Of a DNA stretch of 49,253 bases, positions 1-9,645 are shown one piece after another. The notes below the pieces were generated by a model. The model was not told the DNA's origin. It saw only the letters and a list, made by a program, of their open reading frames with translations, and did not search any database. A program made the position numbers and the translations under genes. The DNA is taken from contig NZ_JAHCST010000068.1 in the NCBI RefSeq assembly GCF_018476525.1, positions 1-49,253 of the forward strand, written 5' to 3'. Position 1 is the stretch's first letter, and every line of letters starts with the position of its first letter. Source of the stretch: Acrocarpospora catenulata. GTDB taxonomy: Bacteria > Actinomycetota > Actinomycetes > Streptosporangiales > Streptosporangiaceae.

Positions 1-118
1 CCACCCGCCCACCCATTATGGCCTTCGGCCGGATTTGGCTGTCGCCTGTTGGTACGGGTTGAAGACGATGGCCCGAGGCCCGAGGCCCGGTGAAATCCAG
101 CCCAGCCCAGGGCCGGTT

Positions 119-130
119 GCCGCCTGCGGC
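119..130 (-). terminator. Possible hairpin after the kinase-WD40 gene
   Basis: Five-base GC-only arms (GCCGC and GCGGC) separated by CT lie 12 bases past the stop codon of the kinase gene, with weak extension by flanking CCG/CGG. There is no T-tract, so this may only be compositional noise in high-GC DNA. Confidence 0.25.
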
Positions 131-142
131 CGGATACAAGGT

Positions 143-2188
143 CTACTGGCCGAGGCTCCAGGCCCGAAGCGTGCGGTCCTGGGTCGCGCCCACCACGACG
201 GAGCGGCCGGTGAGTTCGGTCAGGGCCACGGTGGCGGTCGCGCCGCTGGGACGGGAGCCTAGTTCGCCAATGATTTCGCCGTTTTCGAGATTCCAGATTC
301 GTACGGTGATGTCGCCACCGGCCGGGTTGTGGGCGACCACCGCGACGGGCACGTCGCCGCGTTGCCCGGTGGTGAGGGCGGCGGTGCCGCGGTCGTCGGG
401 GCTCTGGTCGCTGAATGACCACTTCTTCCGGCGTTTGCCGGTGGCCAGGTCGTAGACGCGGAGGGTGGCGTCCAGGTGGGTGGAGACCAGGACGGGCCTG
501 CCGTCCAACTTGCCGCAGGCGAGTAGTTCGATGCCGCCGATGTCGCCGGTGCGGAAGGAATGCTTCAGCCTTCCCGTCGAAAGGCTCCAGACACGGATCC
601 GTTCCGCGCCGTCACCTGTGACGAGTACGTCCTCCTGGCCGAGCCTGCCGAACGCCAGGCCACTGATGCCCTGGAAGTGGTCGGTGATCGTGGCGCCGAT
701 CTGCTTGCCGGTGGCGATGTCCCAAAGGCGTACGACACTGCGGAGGTCACGCAGGCTGTCGTACTTCTGGGAGACGGCCAGTGCCCGGTCACCGGCCCAG
801 ACCGCGATTATGGGGTCACCGGCCCGGTGCGAGGCGAGTTCCGCGCCCGTCAGGCTCCACAGCCGCATCCTGCCGTCGCTGTGTCCGGCGGCCACGACGG
901 GAGTGCCGCCGCTGGTGCCGGCCGCCACCGAGGTCACCGCGCGGCCTCCGCCGCCGAGCCGGGTGAGCGTGTCCGTGTTCGCGTCCCAGACGAACGCGAT
1001 CCCCTTGGACGTGCCGCAGACGACGGTGGCCCCGGCGGCGGTGATGACCGTCGGATCGCCATCTCCCTCGGCCAGGGGGACCGGCCCCTTGACCTCCGAA
1101 CCAAAGGGCTCGGCCGCGATCGGGGTCGGGGGTGGGGAAATCTCAGGGCTGGCGGATGAGGATGTGGTCAGGGAGGAGCCTTGGTCCTGCTTGCCGACGC
1201 TCGGTGCGAAGATTCCACCTTCCTCCCGGAAGATGGCGAAAGCAGAGATTGCCACTGCGCCCGCGCCGACTGCACCGCCTATCAGAACCCGGCGACTGAT
1301 CTTCCTGGTCTGATGCGGCAGGGTCTCCGCGTCCCTCACCGGTACGGGCGAAGATTCGGACCTCGCCGAAGACGGGATCGGCCCCGCCTGCCTGATCAAC
1401 TGCCGCAGCAGGTCGGCTGCGGATGGCCGGGCCGCGGGATCCTTGGCGAAGCACGCCCGGATGGAATCCACCAGGTGAGCGGGCACTCCGGAGAGATCGG
1501 AAGCCTCGTTGAGTACGGCGTTCACGATCGCGGGGACGGTCTGCCCCGGAAACGGCTGGCGGCCGGTCGCGGCGAACACCATCGTGCCCGCCCAGCTGAA
1601 GACGTCGGACGCGGGTCCGACGCGCTCGCCCTTGAACTGCTCGGGCGACATGTAGGTGGGCGTGCCGATCGGCCCCGACGCCATCGTGGTCGAATCCAAC
1701 GCCTTCGCGATGCCGAAGTCGATCACGATCGGGCCCTCCGGCCCGACCAGCACGTTGCCCGGTTTGAAATCGCGATGCACGATCCCGGCTTCGTGGATGG
1801 CGGCGAGCGCCGTCAGGGTGGAGATCGCGAGCCGGTCCAGCGCGCCTCCCGTCCGCGGGCCGGTGGAGCGTACGAGTGCCTGAAGGGTGTCCCCGGCCAC
1901 GTACTCGCTCACGATGTACGGCTGTTCGCCCAGCAGTCCGACGTCCAACACAGCCGCCGTGCAGAACGCGGCCACCCGCCGCGCCGCCTTCACCTCGCGC
2001 AGAAAACCTCGGGTGGCGTCGTTGTCGCGGCTCAGATGACTGTGCAGCAACTTGACGGCGACCTCGCGCCCGGCCTCGTCGACCCCCTGGTACACCACTC
2101 CTTGACCACCGGAACCGAGGACGCCGACCAGCCGGTAGACGCCGATCCGCTCTGGATCACCCACCCGGAGCGGGCGGATTTCCGGCAT
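143..2188 (-). CDS. Ser/Thr protein kinase with transmembrane segment and WD40-like sensor domain
   Basis: This 681-residue protein has an N-terminal PknB/Hanks-type kinase domain (about residues 18-265). Seen are the glycine loop VLGSGGQGVVY (23-33), the lysine in VAVKLL (K46), the catalytic loop HRDFKPGN, the IDFG magnesium loop and the activation-segment motif GTPTYMSPEQ. A low-complexity linker leads to one hydrophobic segment near residue 310. The remaining 300 or so residues contain repeats ending in (V/L)R(V/L)W or similar, typical of WD40 blades, presumably outside the membrane. The start is supported by AAAGGAG six bases upstream of ATG. Family members phosphorylate Ser/Thr in actinobacterial signalling; the ligand and substrates cannot be read from the sequence. 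Confidence 0.95.
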   Translation of the reverse strand: MPEIRPLRVGDPERIGVYRLVGVLGSGGQGVVYQGVDEAGREVAVKLLHSHLSRDNDATRGFLREVKAARRVAAFCTAAVLDVGLLGEQPYIVSEYVAGDTLQALVRSTGPRTGGALDRLAISTLTALAAIHEAGIVHRDFKPGNVLVGPEGPIVIDFGIAKALDSTTMASGPIGTPTYMSPEQFKGERVGPASDVFSWAGTMVFAATGRQPFPGQTVPAIVNAVLNEASDLSGVPAHLVDSIRACFAKDPAARPSAADLLRQLIRQAGPIPSSARSESSPVPVRDAETLPHQTRKISRRVLIGGAVGAGAVAISAFAIFREEGGIFAPSVGKQDQGSSLTTSSSASPEISPPPTPIAAEPFGSEVKGPVPLAEGDGDPTVITAAGATVVCGTSKGIAFVWDANTDTLTRLGGGGRAVTSVAAGTSGGTPVVAAGHSDGRMRLWSLTGAELASHRAGDPIIAVWAGDRALAVSQKYDSLRDLRSVVRLWDIATGKQIGATITDHFQGISGLAFGRLGQEDVLVTGDGAERIRVWSLSTGRLKHSFRTGDIGGIELLACGKLDGRPVLVSTHLDATLRVYDLATGKRRKKWSFSDQSPDDRGTAALTTGQRGDVPVAVVAHNPAGGDITVRIWNLENGEIIGELGSRPSGATATVALTELTGRSVVVGATQDRTLRAWSLGQ

Positions 2189-2374
2189 CCTGCTCCTTTC
2201 TCCGGATTCGCTCGGGCGACTTATACGATACGACTGGAAGGTCGTCGATGATCGGCCCAGGGCCGAGGAGCGGAGAAGAGCCGACGCAACTGGCGTGGGT
2301 CGCCGACGTCGGGCACCGCCGATACGACGTGGAGACCTGGGCGGCCCATCAGGTGTCAGCTCCCGGGTCGTTGT

Positions 2375-2470
2375 TTACCCCAGCAGTGGGCGTATGCGGG
2401 TGATGACGATGTCGATGGGTTTGGTGGAGCGGTTGAGGCGCGACAGGGTGATCGCTCCTTCGAGTATCCG
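2375..2470 (-). pseudogene. Relic of a TetR/AcrR-family regulator C-terminus
   Basis: On the minus strand an open stretch of about 32 codons ending in TAA (2375-2377) reads RILEGAITLSRLNRSTKP followed by IDIVITRIRPLLG. This has the LEGA...LAR...RSTxPL pattern of the last two helices of TetR-family C-terminal domains. No start codon or HTH-encoding part remains, and the plus-strand dehydrogenase begins 12 bases beyond the relic. The likely history is a divergent regulator of that dehydrogenase, almost fully deleted. Confidence 0.55.
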
Positions 2471-2481
2471 AGGGGGGCTCG

Positions 2482-3624
2482 ATGCGTGAGCTGACCTTCG
2501 TTCGGACCGGCCGGCTGGAGTGGCGGGACCGGCCTGACCCGGTGCTGGTCGATCCGACCGACGTGCTCGTGCGGCCGTTCGTGGCGGCCCGCTGCGATGG
2601 CGACACGCTGCCGCTGCACCGTCCGGTCTCCCGCCCGATGTGGCTGGGGCTGAAGGTGGGCGCGATCGACCCGGTCGTGGCCTCGATCGTCGGCTCCGTG
2701 CCGTTTCAGGGTCCGTTCGGGATCGGGCACGAGTGCGTCGCGCAGGTTACCGCCCTCGGCGGCGACGTCACCTCGTTCACCGTCGGTGACATCGTGGTGG
2801 TGCCGTGGGCGATCTCGTGCGGCAGTTGCCGGGAGTGTGCGCTCGGGCTGACCGCGAAATGCTCAACGATGACCGCGCGGAGCCCAGGCAGGACTCTGGC
2901 GGCGTTCGGGTTCGGCCCCTCTTCCGGTCCGTGGGGCGGCATGATCGCCGACTCGCTGCGCATTCCGTTCGCCGATCACATGCTCGCCAAGGTCCCTGCC
3001 GGTCTCGATCCGCTGCGGGTGGCCTCGGGCAGCGACAACCTCGCCGACGCCTGGCGCGCCGTCGTACCGCCTCTGCGTCTGCGGCCCGGGGGACGAGTGC
3101 TGGTGACGGGTGGCGGTGCACAGAGCATCGGTCTGTACGCCGCCGGCCTCGCCGTCGCCCACGGTGCCGCGGTCGTGGACTACATCGACGACCGCGACGC
3201 CCGTCTCGAGGTCGCCGCCGGGTTCGGCGCGAGGGTGCACAAGGTCGGGAAGTCGCGCCGCAAGTCCCGGCTGTCCAGCTTCCCGACCAGCTACGACGTC
3301 GCCGTCGAGGCGTCGTCGCACCCACAGGGTCTGCGCGACGCGTTGCGCGCGCTGCGACCCGGCGGGATCTGCACCGGCACCGGCTACTACCTGGGCACGG
3401 GCACAAGGCTCCCGGCGATGGACATGTACGCCACCAGCGCCACGCTCAGCATCGGGGTCTCACACGTGCGGCCGGTGCTGCCCGAACTCCTCGACTTCGT
3501 CGCCACCACCGGTTTCGAGGCCGAACGGGTCACCAGCGTGCTCGCCGACTGGGACGACGCCCCGCATGCCTACCTGGAGCGCACCACCAAGGTCGTCCTC
3601 CACCGAGCCCCGCTCGCCCTCTGA
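2482..3624 (+). CDS. Zinc-dependent alcohol dehydrogenase (MDR superfamily)
   Basis: A complete 380-residue medium-chain dehydrogenase. It shows the catalytic-domain GHE motif (in GIGHECVAQV), the four structural-zinc cysteines spaced C-x2-C-x2-C-x7-C (within ISCGSCRECALGLTAKC) and a Rossmann nucleotide-binding segment around VLVTGGGAQSIGLYAAG, followed by VVDYIDDRDAR. It should oxidise or reduce an alcohol/carbonyl pair with NAD(P). AGGGGGG lies upstream of the ATG. It stands alone on the plus strand, 12 bases from a relic of a TetR regulator. The C-terminal half is shorter in conserved motifs than housekeeping Adh, so the substrate is unknown. Confidence 0.9.
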   Translation: MRELTFVRTGRLEWRDRPDPVLVDPTDVLVRPFVAARCDGDTLPLHRPVSRPMWLGLKVGAIDPVVASIVGSVPFQGPFGIGHECVAQVTALGGDVTSFTVGDIVVVPWAISCGSCRECALGLTAKCSTMTARSPGRTLAAFGFGPSSGPWGGMIADSLRIPFADHMLAKVPAGLDPLRVASGSDNLADAWRAVVPPLRLRPGGRVLVTGGGAQSIGLYAAGLAVAHGAAVVDYIDDRDARLEVAAGFGARVHKVGKSRRKSRLSSFPTSYDVAVEASSHPQGLRDALRALRPGGICTGTGYYLGTGTRLPAMDMYATSATLSIGVSHVRPVLPELLDFVATTGFEAERVTSVLADWDDAPHAYLERTTKVVLHRAPLAL

Positions 3625-3643
3625 TCAGGCACCAGCCCGCCGG

Positions 3644-4006
3644 TCAGCGCGGCACGAGTGCGATCGCCCGGCCGGGGCCTCCCGACGAGCGGGCGACCTT
3701 CACCGGAAGGAAGACGAACAAGGCGCCCTGTGGGGGCAGTTCGCGCAGGTTGGCCAGGCACTCGATGAAGACCATGCCGCCGGACAGTCCGACGACGTGG
3801 GTCGCCGCGCCGTCTTCGGCCGGGCCCATGCTCGCGCCGTCAGTGCCGACGCACCGTACGCCACGGGACAGCAGCAGTTTCATCGTGTCCGGGGACGGTG
3901 CGGGCCAGGCGGCGCCGCGCCGGTGGGTGATCGCGTCCGACACGTACCGGCCACCGCCCTGGGCCGCCGGCACGTTCGGGCGGGCCGGGGAATCAGACAT
4001 GGGCAC
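3644..4006 (-). pseudogene. Truncated cyclase-family (kynurenine formamidase-like) protein
   Basis: The 120-codon frame matches only the C-terminal half of the putative cyclase family: RGVRCVGTDGASMGP, a histidine-containing loop (ATHVVGL), then FVFLPVKVARSSGGPGRA. The normal family length is roughly 220-270 residues, and the N-terminal part that carries metal-binding histidines is missing; the first 25 residues are unrelated-looking. The GTG (4006) or ATG (4000) start overlaps the end of the upstream sugar-kinase pseudogene, so the two were probably once translationally coupled. A large internal deletion is the simplest explanation. Confidence 0.6.
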
Positions 4007-4630
4007 CCCGCAGGCGGTCGACGAGTTCGGCCAGCGTCTCTTCGCTGCCGATGTTGCCGGCGAAGACGATGAGTGTGCGGCGTCCGTGCGCTCCGTCGAT
4101 GGTCCACTGCGCGAGGCCCGTCATGACGGGGTCGGCCGCCTAGGCGGTCGCGGCTCCGAGCCCGACACGGGCGACGACGGCGGAGGTGATGCCGCCCTTG
4201 GCGACGACGGTGCGTGGGAGCCGGGTCATCTCATGCAGCACGCGTGCCAGGCGGTCGGCGATGCGTCGGTTCGACGCGAGGCCGCTGTGTCTGGCCGAGA
4301 GCGTTCGTGGGGTGGCCACGACGGCGAGGCCGTGGGCTGCTATGGAGCGGTCGGCCGCGCGGGCGAGGGAGCGGATCTCCTCGTCGGGGGCGGCGGAGTC
4401 GAGCGCGTCGAGATCGGCCGTGATCAGCGGCCCGGGTGGCGGCGTTCCAGCTCGGTCAGTTGACGGGTGGTCGTGGGCACGTGCGAACCGCACACGACGA
4501 CGACCCCGTCGTCGGCTGCGGGCAGGGCGGCCAGGACTGGCGCACGGGCTGAGCCGAGATCGTTGAATCGTGCCTCCAGAGGGGATCTCCGGCCGAGGTG
4601 CTCATCTCGCTGGGGCTGGGCTTGTGGGAT
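3993..4630 (-). pseudogene. Broken four-carbon acid sugar kinase (DUF1537/OtnK-type)
   Basis: Three pieces in order form the C-terminal nucleotide-binding domain of this kinase family. About 4630-4440 reads VVVVCGSHVPTTTRQLTELE. After a frameshift near 4440, the next frame gives TVVAKGGITSAVV and GLGAA. A TAG at 4140-4142 then interrupts the frame, which continues in register to GRRTLIVFAGNIGSEETLAE and a TGA at 3993-3995. The N-terminal substrate domain is absent. Together, a 5' truncation, a frameshift and an in-frame stop make this a clear pseudogene. It belongs to a different subfamily from the intact kinase at 29121-30338 (AKGGITS against AGGETSG), so it is not a recent copy of it. Confidence 0.75.
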
Positions 4631-4764
4631 GGCTGGGGGTGAAACCTGATCACCTCGCACACCGTCGACTCAGGCAAGTGCGCATTAGCGCGTGTGGATC
4701 CAGGCTAGGCAGGATGCGAGGTGCCGGATGAGATCAACAAGCTACTCGACAGTAATTCCGTTGA

Positions 4765-7428
4765 TCAAACCTCGTAGACCTGGATGACCTCGTCTCCATA
4801 GTGGTTGATGACTTTCACTGCGATCCTGCCCGACTCCGGTGTGGGGAATGGGCGTGAACGGGTTGAGTACAGTGACGCCCAGGTGCCGGCGTCGATCTCG
4901 GCACGGAGCGAATGCTTCAGCCTCCTGTACGGATCCTGGCCACCGGTGAAATAACAATGCCGAACGAAGAACGCCTCGCCGGTATAGTCGGTGTCGATCA
5001 TCCATAGCGCGATGTCGTCCGTGCCGCTGGCCTTCACCTCGCCTGTCGATGGGTTGTAGATGTCCATGCCGCGGATCTCAACGACGAGTTCGTCGCCTCC
5101 GATTTTGTTGACCTCGATGTCCGGCTCGCCGAAGACCATGAAGAGGTTGGCGTTCTTGGTCTTCTTAAGCAGCACATCACCCATGACCAAGTCGGAGTTC
5201 ATCCGTACGAACAGGATTGGCAGCTTGCCGAGCTTGCGCTCGGCAGCAACAGATGCGAAGTCATTTGGGTCACTTGGCGCGAACTCCTTGGCTGCCGGAA
5301 CAGCCTGCGGATCGAACGCGAAAGCACACACAAGCAGGATCTGTGCACCGGTGCCTCTCAACGCCTCGCGGGCCGCCTCCTTCACCCATTCCGCGTCCAC
5401 GGTTCCGTATTGTGGACCGATGCTCACCGCGATCCGCTCAGGTCCGGTCTTCTCACTCTCCTTCGGCTCGCCAAACGCCTGGATGTACCGACCCGCATGC
5501 GATTCCAGTGAAGCGAACAGGAGTCGTTCCTTCTTGAGGCCGTTCTGCACGCCCGAGGATCGCAGGTTGTCGATGATCGTTTGCTCGAACGAAGGGTTAT
5601 CGATGGACGCATCTCCCGCCTTCTCGCTGGAGCTCTGGGTGTCTGTCGCGATCTTTCGATGTGGTGACAGACTTTCTACTGTGAAGCGGCCTGCGACACG
5701 GACCTTACTCTTGTCCTCGTAGGGCTTGTCGTAGAGAAGTTCAAACTCGGCGTTTCGGCCTATGATTGCGTCTATTTCTTCCCTAGACATCCCTTCCCTT
5801 AGGTCGACATTATTTGCGATGGACTTCAATGTGATGTGAGGAATTCGCCGATAGACGAAACCTTTGCGCACATCTCGATTTGTTGAATTGCCGCCTAGCT
5901 CTGCTTTGCCGGTAAGCTCCTGCTCCTTTTTGCGTCCCTCTGGAGAGTCTGCCAGGAAGTATGACGGATATTGGGAGCTCATGACTCGCTGGCGTGCCAG
6001 AGTGAGCGCAACACGTGAAGTGTCGATCGTGATCCAACGACGTCCCCACTGTTCTGCTACGCATGCAGTCGTTCCCGAGCCACAGGTTGGATCTAGAACG
6101 AGATCACCTGGGTCGCTGGTCATGAGCATGCATCGCTCGACCACCTTGGTATTCGTCTGGACGACATAGATTTTCGGGTCGGCGAAACCTGACGTTACCG
6201 TGTCGTCCCATAGGTTGTTGTAGGGGAAGGCGGGAAAATCGTCTAGATAGCGAACGTAAGTTAGCGTGTTGCCGATGGGCAGTAAGCGGCGAGCGTTGGC
6301 CAAACGTAACATTCCGGCGCGATTGGTCTTCCATCCGCCGGTGTTGGGGAGGTATTTTCGTCCGCCTACTTCTACCGGGAAAACGGTGGTCTGGCCGACG
6401 CGGGTCGTCTGTGAGGTGAGCTGATCGGGGCGCAGGAGGCGGTCTCCTGGTTCCGGGGACGCGCCTGATAGCCGTGCGCGAGAACCGTCAGGACGCTCCA
6501 CCCACGTGTACTGGCCCCCTCCCTGTCCTCCTGCCTCTTTCGTTCGGAACATCTGTCGGTACTTGATGTTGGGCAGGTCCTTCGCGTACCACACGAGGTA
6601 ACTGTTCACCGCTGCCAGCACGTTGGTTCCGCCCGCGAAGCTCCCGGCTCCGGAGGTGGTCTTGAAGGTGATGAGGGAGACGAAATTCTCCGAACCGAAC
6701 ACCTCATCCAACAGGCCGCGCACGAGGTGGACGTTCTCGTCGCCAATCTGAACAAAGACCGAACCCGACTCCGTCAGTAGGTCGCGTGAGACCGTGAGAC
6801 GATCCCGCAAGTAAGAAAGGTATGAGTGGATGCCCAGCTCCCACGTATCGCGGAACGCTTTGATCTGTTCGACTTCGCGGGTGGTGTCCTCAAGTTTGCC
6901 ATCGGAAACCTTGTTGCTGCGTGTGGAGACCTGCCAGTTGGAGCCGAACTTGATCCCGTACGGCGGATCGAAGTAGATCATCTGAACCCTGCCGCGCAGA
7001 TCCTCTTTCTCCGCTAGTGAGCCCATAACCTGGAGCGAGTCTCCCAGGATCATGCGGTTGGACCAGTTGGCGCCGTGCAGGTAGTACTCGACTGAGTCCC
7101 AGCCACTGAGCCCGTCAAACTCTTCGGTGTTGAAGATTGTTAGTTCCGAGGCACGACGGAGGTTGTCAACCAGAACCCTCGGGTCGATCTTCTCCTGGAT
7201 GTAGATGGGCGGCGCATCGACGATCAGGTCCTGCACGTCGGTTTCGTCCTTGCCCCGCCATACGAGCTGCGGGTCCAGGGATGGGTCGCGAGGCCAGCAC
7301 ATTGATGTGGTTCGCGCCTTTTCCTGGTCAACCAGTTCGGCGGCCTCGGCTGGAGGGATGTTGAGCCGTTTGTCGTCGTGTTTGATCGCCTCGACGGGCT
7401 TTGACCCGGTGCTCTTGTTGTGCGCCAT
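4765..7428 (-). CDS. Type III-like site-specific DNA methyltransferase (Mod)
   Basis: This 887-residue protein carries the adenine-methyltransferase catalytic motif DPPYG at residues 154-158 and the S-adenosylmethionine-binding motif DPTCGSGTT at 446-454. That order (catalytic motif first) defines the beta class used by type III Mod subunits. The target-recognition region lies between and after the motifs; the 380-residue C-terminal extension after residue 500 is longer than in classical Mod. It starts 38 bases after the Res-like gene and is the last gene of a minus-strand HEPN-Res-Mod cassette. Base composition is visibly less GC-rich than the neighbouring genes, which suggests horizontal acquisition. 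The frame is intact, so it could remain an orphan methylase although its Res partner is broken. Confidence 0.9.
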   Translation of the reverse strand: MAHNKSTGSKPVEAIKHDDKRLNIPPAEAAELVDQEKARTTSMCWPRDPSLDPQLVWRGKDETDVQDLIVDAPPIYIQEKIDPRVLVDNLRRASELTIFNTEEFDGLSGWDSVEYYLHGANWSNRMILGDSLQVMGSLAEKEDLRGRVQMIYFDPPYGIKFGSNWQVSTRSNKVSDGKLEDTTREVEQIKAFRDTWELGIHSYLSYLRDRLTVSRDLLTESGSVFVQIGDENVHLVRGLLDEVFGSENFVSLITFKTTSGAGSFAGGTNVLAAVNSYLVWYAKDLPNIKYRQMFRTKEAGGQGGGQYTWVERPDGSRARLSGASPEPGDRLLRPDQLTSQTTRVGQTTVFPVEVGGRKYLPNTGGWKTNRAGMLRLANARRLLPIGNTLTYVRYLDDFPAFPYNNLWDDTVTSGFADPKIYVVQTNTKVVERCMLMTSDPGDLVLDPTCGSGTTACVAEQWGRRWITIDTSRVALTLARQRVMSSQYPSYFLADSPEGRKKEQELTGKAELGGNSTNRDVRKGFVYRRIPHITLKSIANNVDLREGMSREEIDAIIGRNAEFELLYDKPYEDKSKVRVAGRFTVESLSPHRKIATDTQSSSEKAGDASIDNPSFEQTIIDNLRSSGVQNGLKKERLLFASLESHAGRYIQAFGEPKESEKTGPERIAVSIGPQYGTVDAEWVKEAAREALRGTGAQILLVCAFAFDPQAVPAAKEFAPSDPNDFASVAAERKLGKLPILFVRMNSDLVMGDVLLKKTKNANLFMVFGEPDIEVNKIGGDELVVEIRGMDIYNPSTGEVKASGTDDIALWMIDTDYTGEAFFVRHCYFTGGQDPYRRLKHSLRAEIDAGTWASLYSTRSRPFPTPESGRIAVKVINHYGDEVIQVYEV

Positions 7429-7466
7429 CGCCTAAGGTCCTTCCTCTCCGTCGGAACGATCAATGG

Positions 7467-9645
7467 TCATGCGGCCGGTCCGGGTGCTTGGCGTTCCTCA
7501 GGGGATACGCGTGCAGGCGGGCTGAGGAGGCGTTGTCCGGTTTCGCGATCGTGAAGTGCCGTGAGTACGGAGGTGAGCCGGGTCTCCACCGTGTTCGGGT
7601 CACGGAGCTCGCAGTAGTCCCATAGGCCATGTGTGCCGTGGTTGTTGATGGCAGGCACCCAGAGGTTGGCTGCGGTCGACGCTTTCGCAAGGCTTTCCCC
7701 TGCGTTCTTGCGTCCGCCTGACATCTCGACGATCAGGGTTCGTGGTACACCGTCGTCACGGTCTGTCAGGCGCACCAGGAAATCGGGTAGGTACTGTCGG
7801 TTCATTCCATGGAAGGAGTAGGGGATCGAGAAGCCGAGGTGATCGTTCTTCACATAGGCCGCGACCTGGGGCAGCCGCTCGAGGGCCTCGGCGACGGTTT
7901 GCTCCCAGGTGTTTCCGTCTGGGCCATCGAGAACGACGAAGTTGACATGGCACTTGTCCTCGGCGGTAGCCCAGATGTGCTTAGTGGTGAAGAAGTCGAC
8001 TTCCACAGTCGAGCCCACAGGGTCGAACGGTCGGAAGATTGGCACCACCCACGGTTCCGGTCGGCCGGAGAGCCCTTGCTGGCGCATGATTGCATTCCAG
8101 ATGCGCTCGACTGCATCCTCGGCGTTCTGCGCCAGAGTCAGCAGCCCCGGAAACGTCTCGTCTCGATATGTGACGCACTCCTTCAGCCACTCCTTGGCGC
8201 AACGCAGTGCCTGTGGAAAGTACCAAGGCTTGGGGTTGTCGGTGTCGGAGAGCTTGGTCTCCACCACTCGCTTGGCCAGTCGGAAGGCGACCTGCTGGAG
8301 ACGCATACGCTCCAAGTTCTCCAGCGTGTGCTCGTCGATCTCACCTACCACACCCGCTGTCTCGGTGTGGGTAGGCACGTGTCTCTTGTCCACCACGTAA
8401 CGAGTCTCCGGCCCAAAGGACCAGCCCAGCGGTGCGTCGGGAAGTTCCATGCGATAGCCGATCAGCCTCGGATAGGTGATCTTGGCATTCGATCGCTCCC
8501 GGTCGGCGTGGACACGGGTTGACGGTTTGCGTGTGAGGTCCTTGGTCGGAGCGACCGTGGGGATGAACTGAAACGGCACCCCGTACACGTCGGCGTACTC
8601 GGGCGTGAAGTAGCCGCGTTCCTCGGTGGCGTACGAACGGCGGCGTAATCCGCGGCCGACTACCTGCTCACACAACAGCTGCGTGCCGAAGGCGCGCACC
8701 CCCAGGATGTGAGTGACGGTGTTGGCATCCCAACCCTCGCTGAGCATGGAGACACTGACCACACACCGGATGTGCTCCCCCAACTTGCCCTTCTTACCGA
8801 CGGTGTTCATGACCTCACGCAGAACAGTCGCATCATCGATCTCGTCGACGGCACGGCCGGGATAGCGCGCACGGTATTCGGCCTTGAAGTCCTCGATCTC
8901 GTGCTGGGCGGCCTTCTTGAACTCTGGGGGTAGCGGCTCGCCGGACTCCAGTACCTCCGAGTCAACCAGGATTGAGTACGGTCGGTCATGCCACTTACCG
9001 TTCTCGACATTGGAGAAGAGCTCCAGCTTGCCGGGCACTAAGACCGACGTGTCATTGATCTGCTTCTCCCAGCCCGAGATCCAGTCGTAGACCATCTTGG
9101 AAGTGGTCGTGTTGTTGCATACGACGATGAAGACCGGCGGGGGCTCTCCATGCGTAGCTGCCTCAGAGTTGCTCCACTTGGTAAACGCTCTGTTGTAAGA
9201 GTCGTACAGACTATGCAGTGCCCCTTCCAAGGCTATCGGCATGTGGTCTGGAGACATTCCGCCCTGTGCCTTGCGTCCGCGTTTGCTCAGTCCCTCCTTG
9301 ATCTCCGACCAGAGGTTGAGGTAGGTGACATCGGGCGAACGGCGGTCGTCGTCCACCGGTAGCCGCGGAATCTTGACGATGCCTGCTTCGATCGCGTCGA
9401 TGAGCGAGAAGTCGCTGACTACCCAGGGGAATAGGGTGCCCTCTCGATAGCCGGAACCCGCGAGGAAGAATGGGGTGGCAGACAAGTCATACACCGTCTT
9501 GACGCCGAGCTTGATTTGTATGGCGCGCAACCCCCGGAACCAGATCCGCGCCTGCCGGTTGCGGTTTTCTGCTTCCTTCTTGGCTTCGCCTTTTAGGCTC
9601 CCTGCGTCGTGTTCGGAGGCGTACTGCTTGCCTCGATACTGATCT
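7467..9645 (-). pseudogene. 3' part of an interrupted Res-like helicase/restriction endonuclease
   Basis: This is the downstream two thirds of a gene split by an IS630-family element. The frame stays open from the element edge through DQYRGKQYASEHDAG, then KTVYDLSATPFF (helicase motif III region) and SVSMLSEGWDANTVTHILG with QVVGRGLRR (motifs V and VI). The C-terminus has a PD-(D/E)xK-like nuclease signature, YLPDFLVRL then LIVEMSGG. In type III Res proteins the second part usually ends E-x-K; here it reads EMS. Joined to the 5' part it would make a protein of about 1,030 residues, resembling the family whose N-terminus contains ILNSPY. As it stands it lacks the Walker A and DEAH motifs and should be non-functional. 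Confidence 0.85.

Noticed and set aside
1-142. Coding sequence in the first 142 bases
   Set aside because: Open frames here are short, lack motifs, and the region follows the kinase stop codon; only a weak hairpin is visible.
2248-2403. Small plus-strand frame of 51 codons between kinase and dehydrogenase genes
   Set aside because: No ribosome-binding site, no recognisable motif and it overlaps the TetR relic on the other strand.
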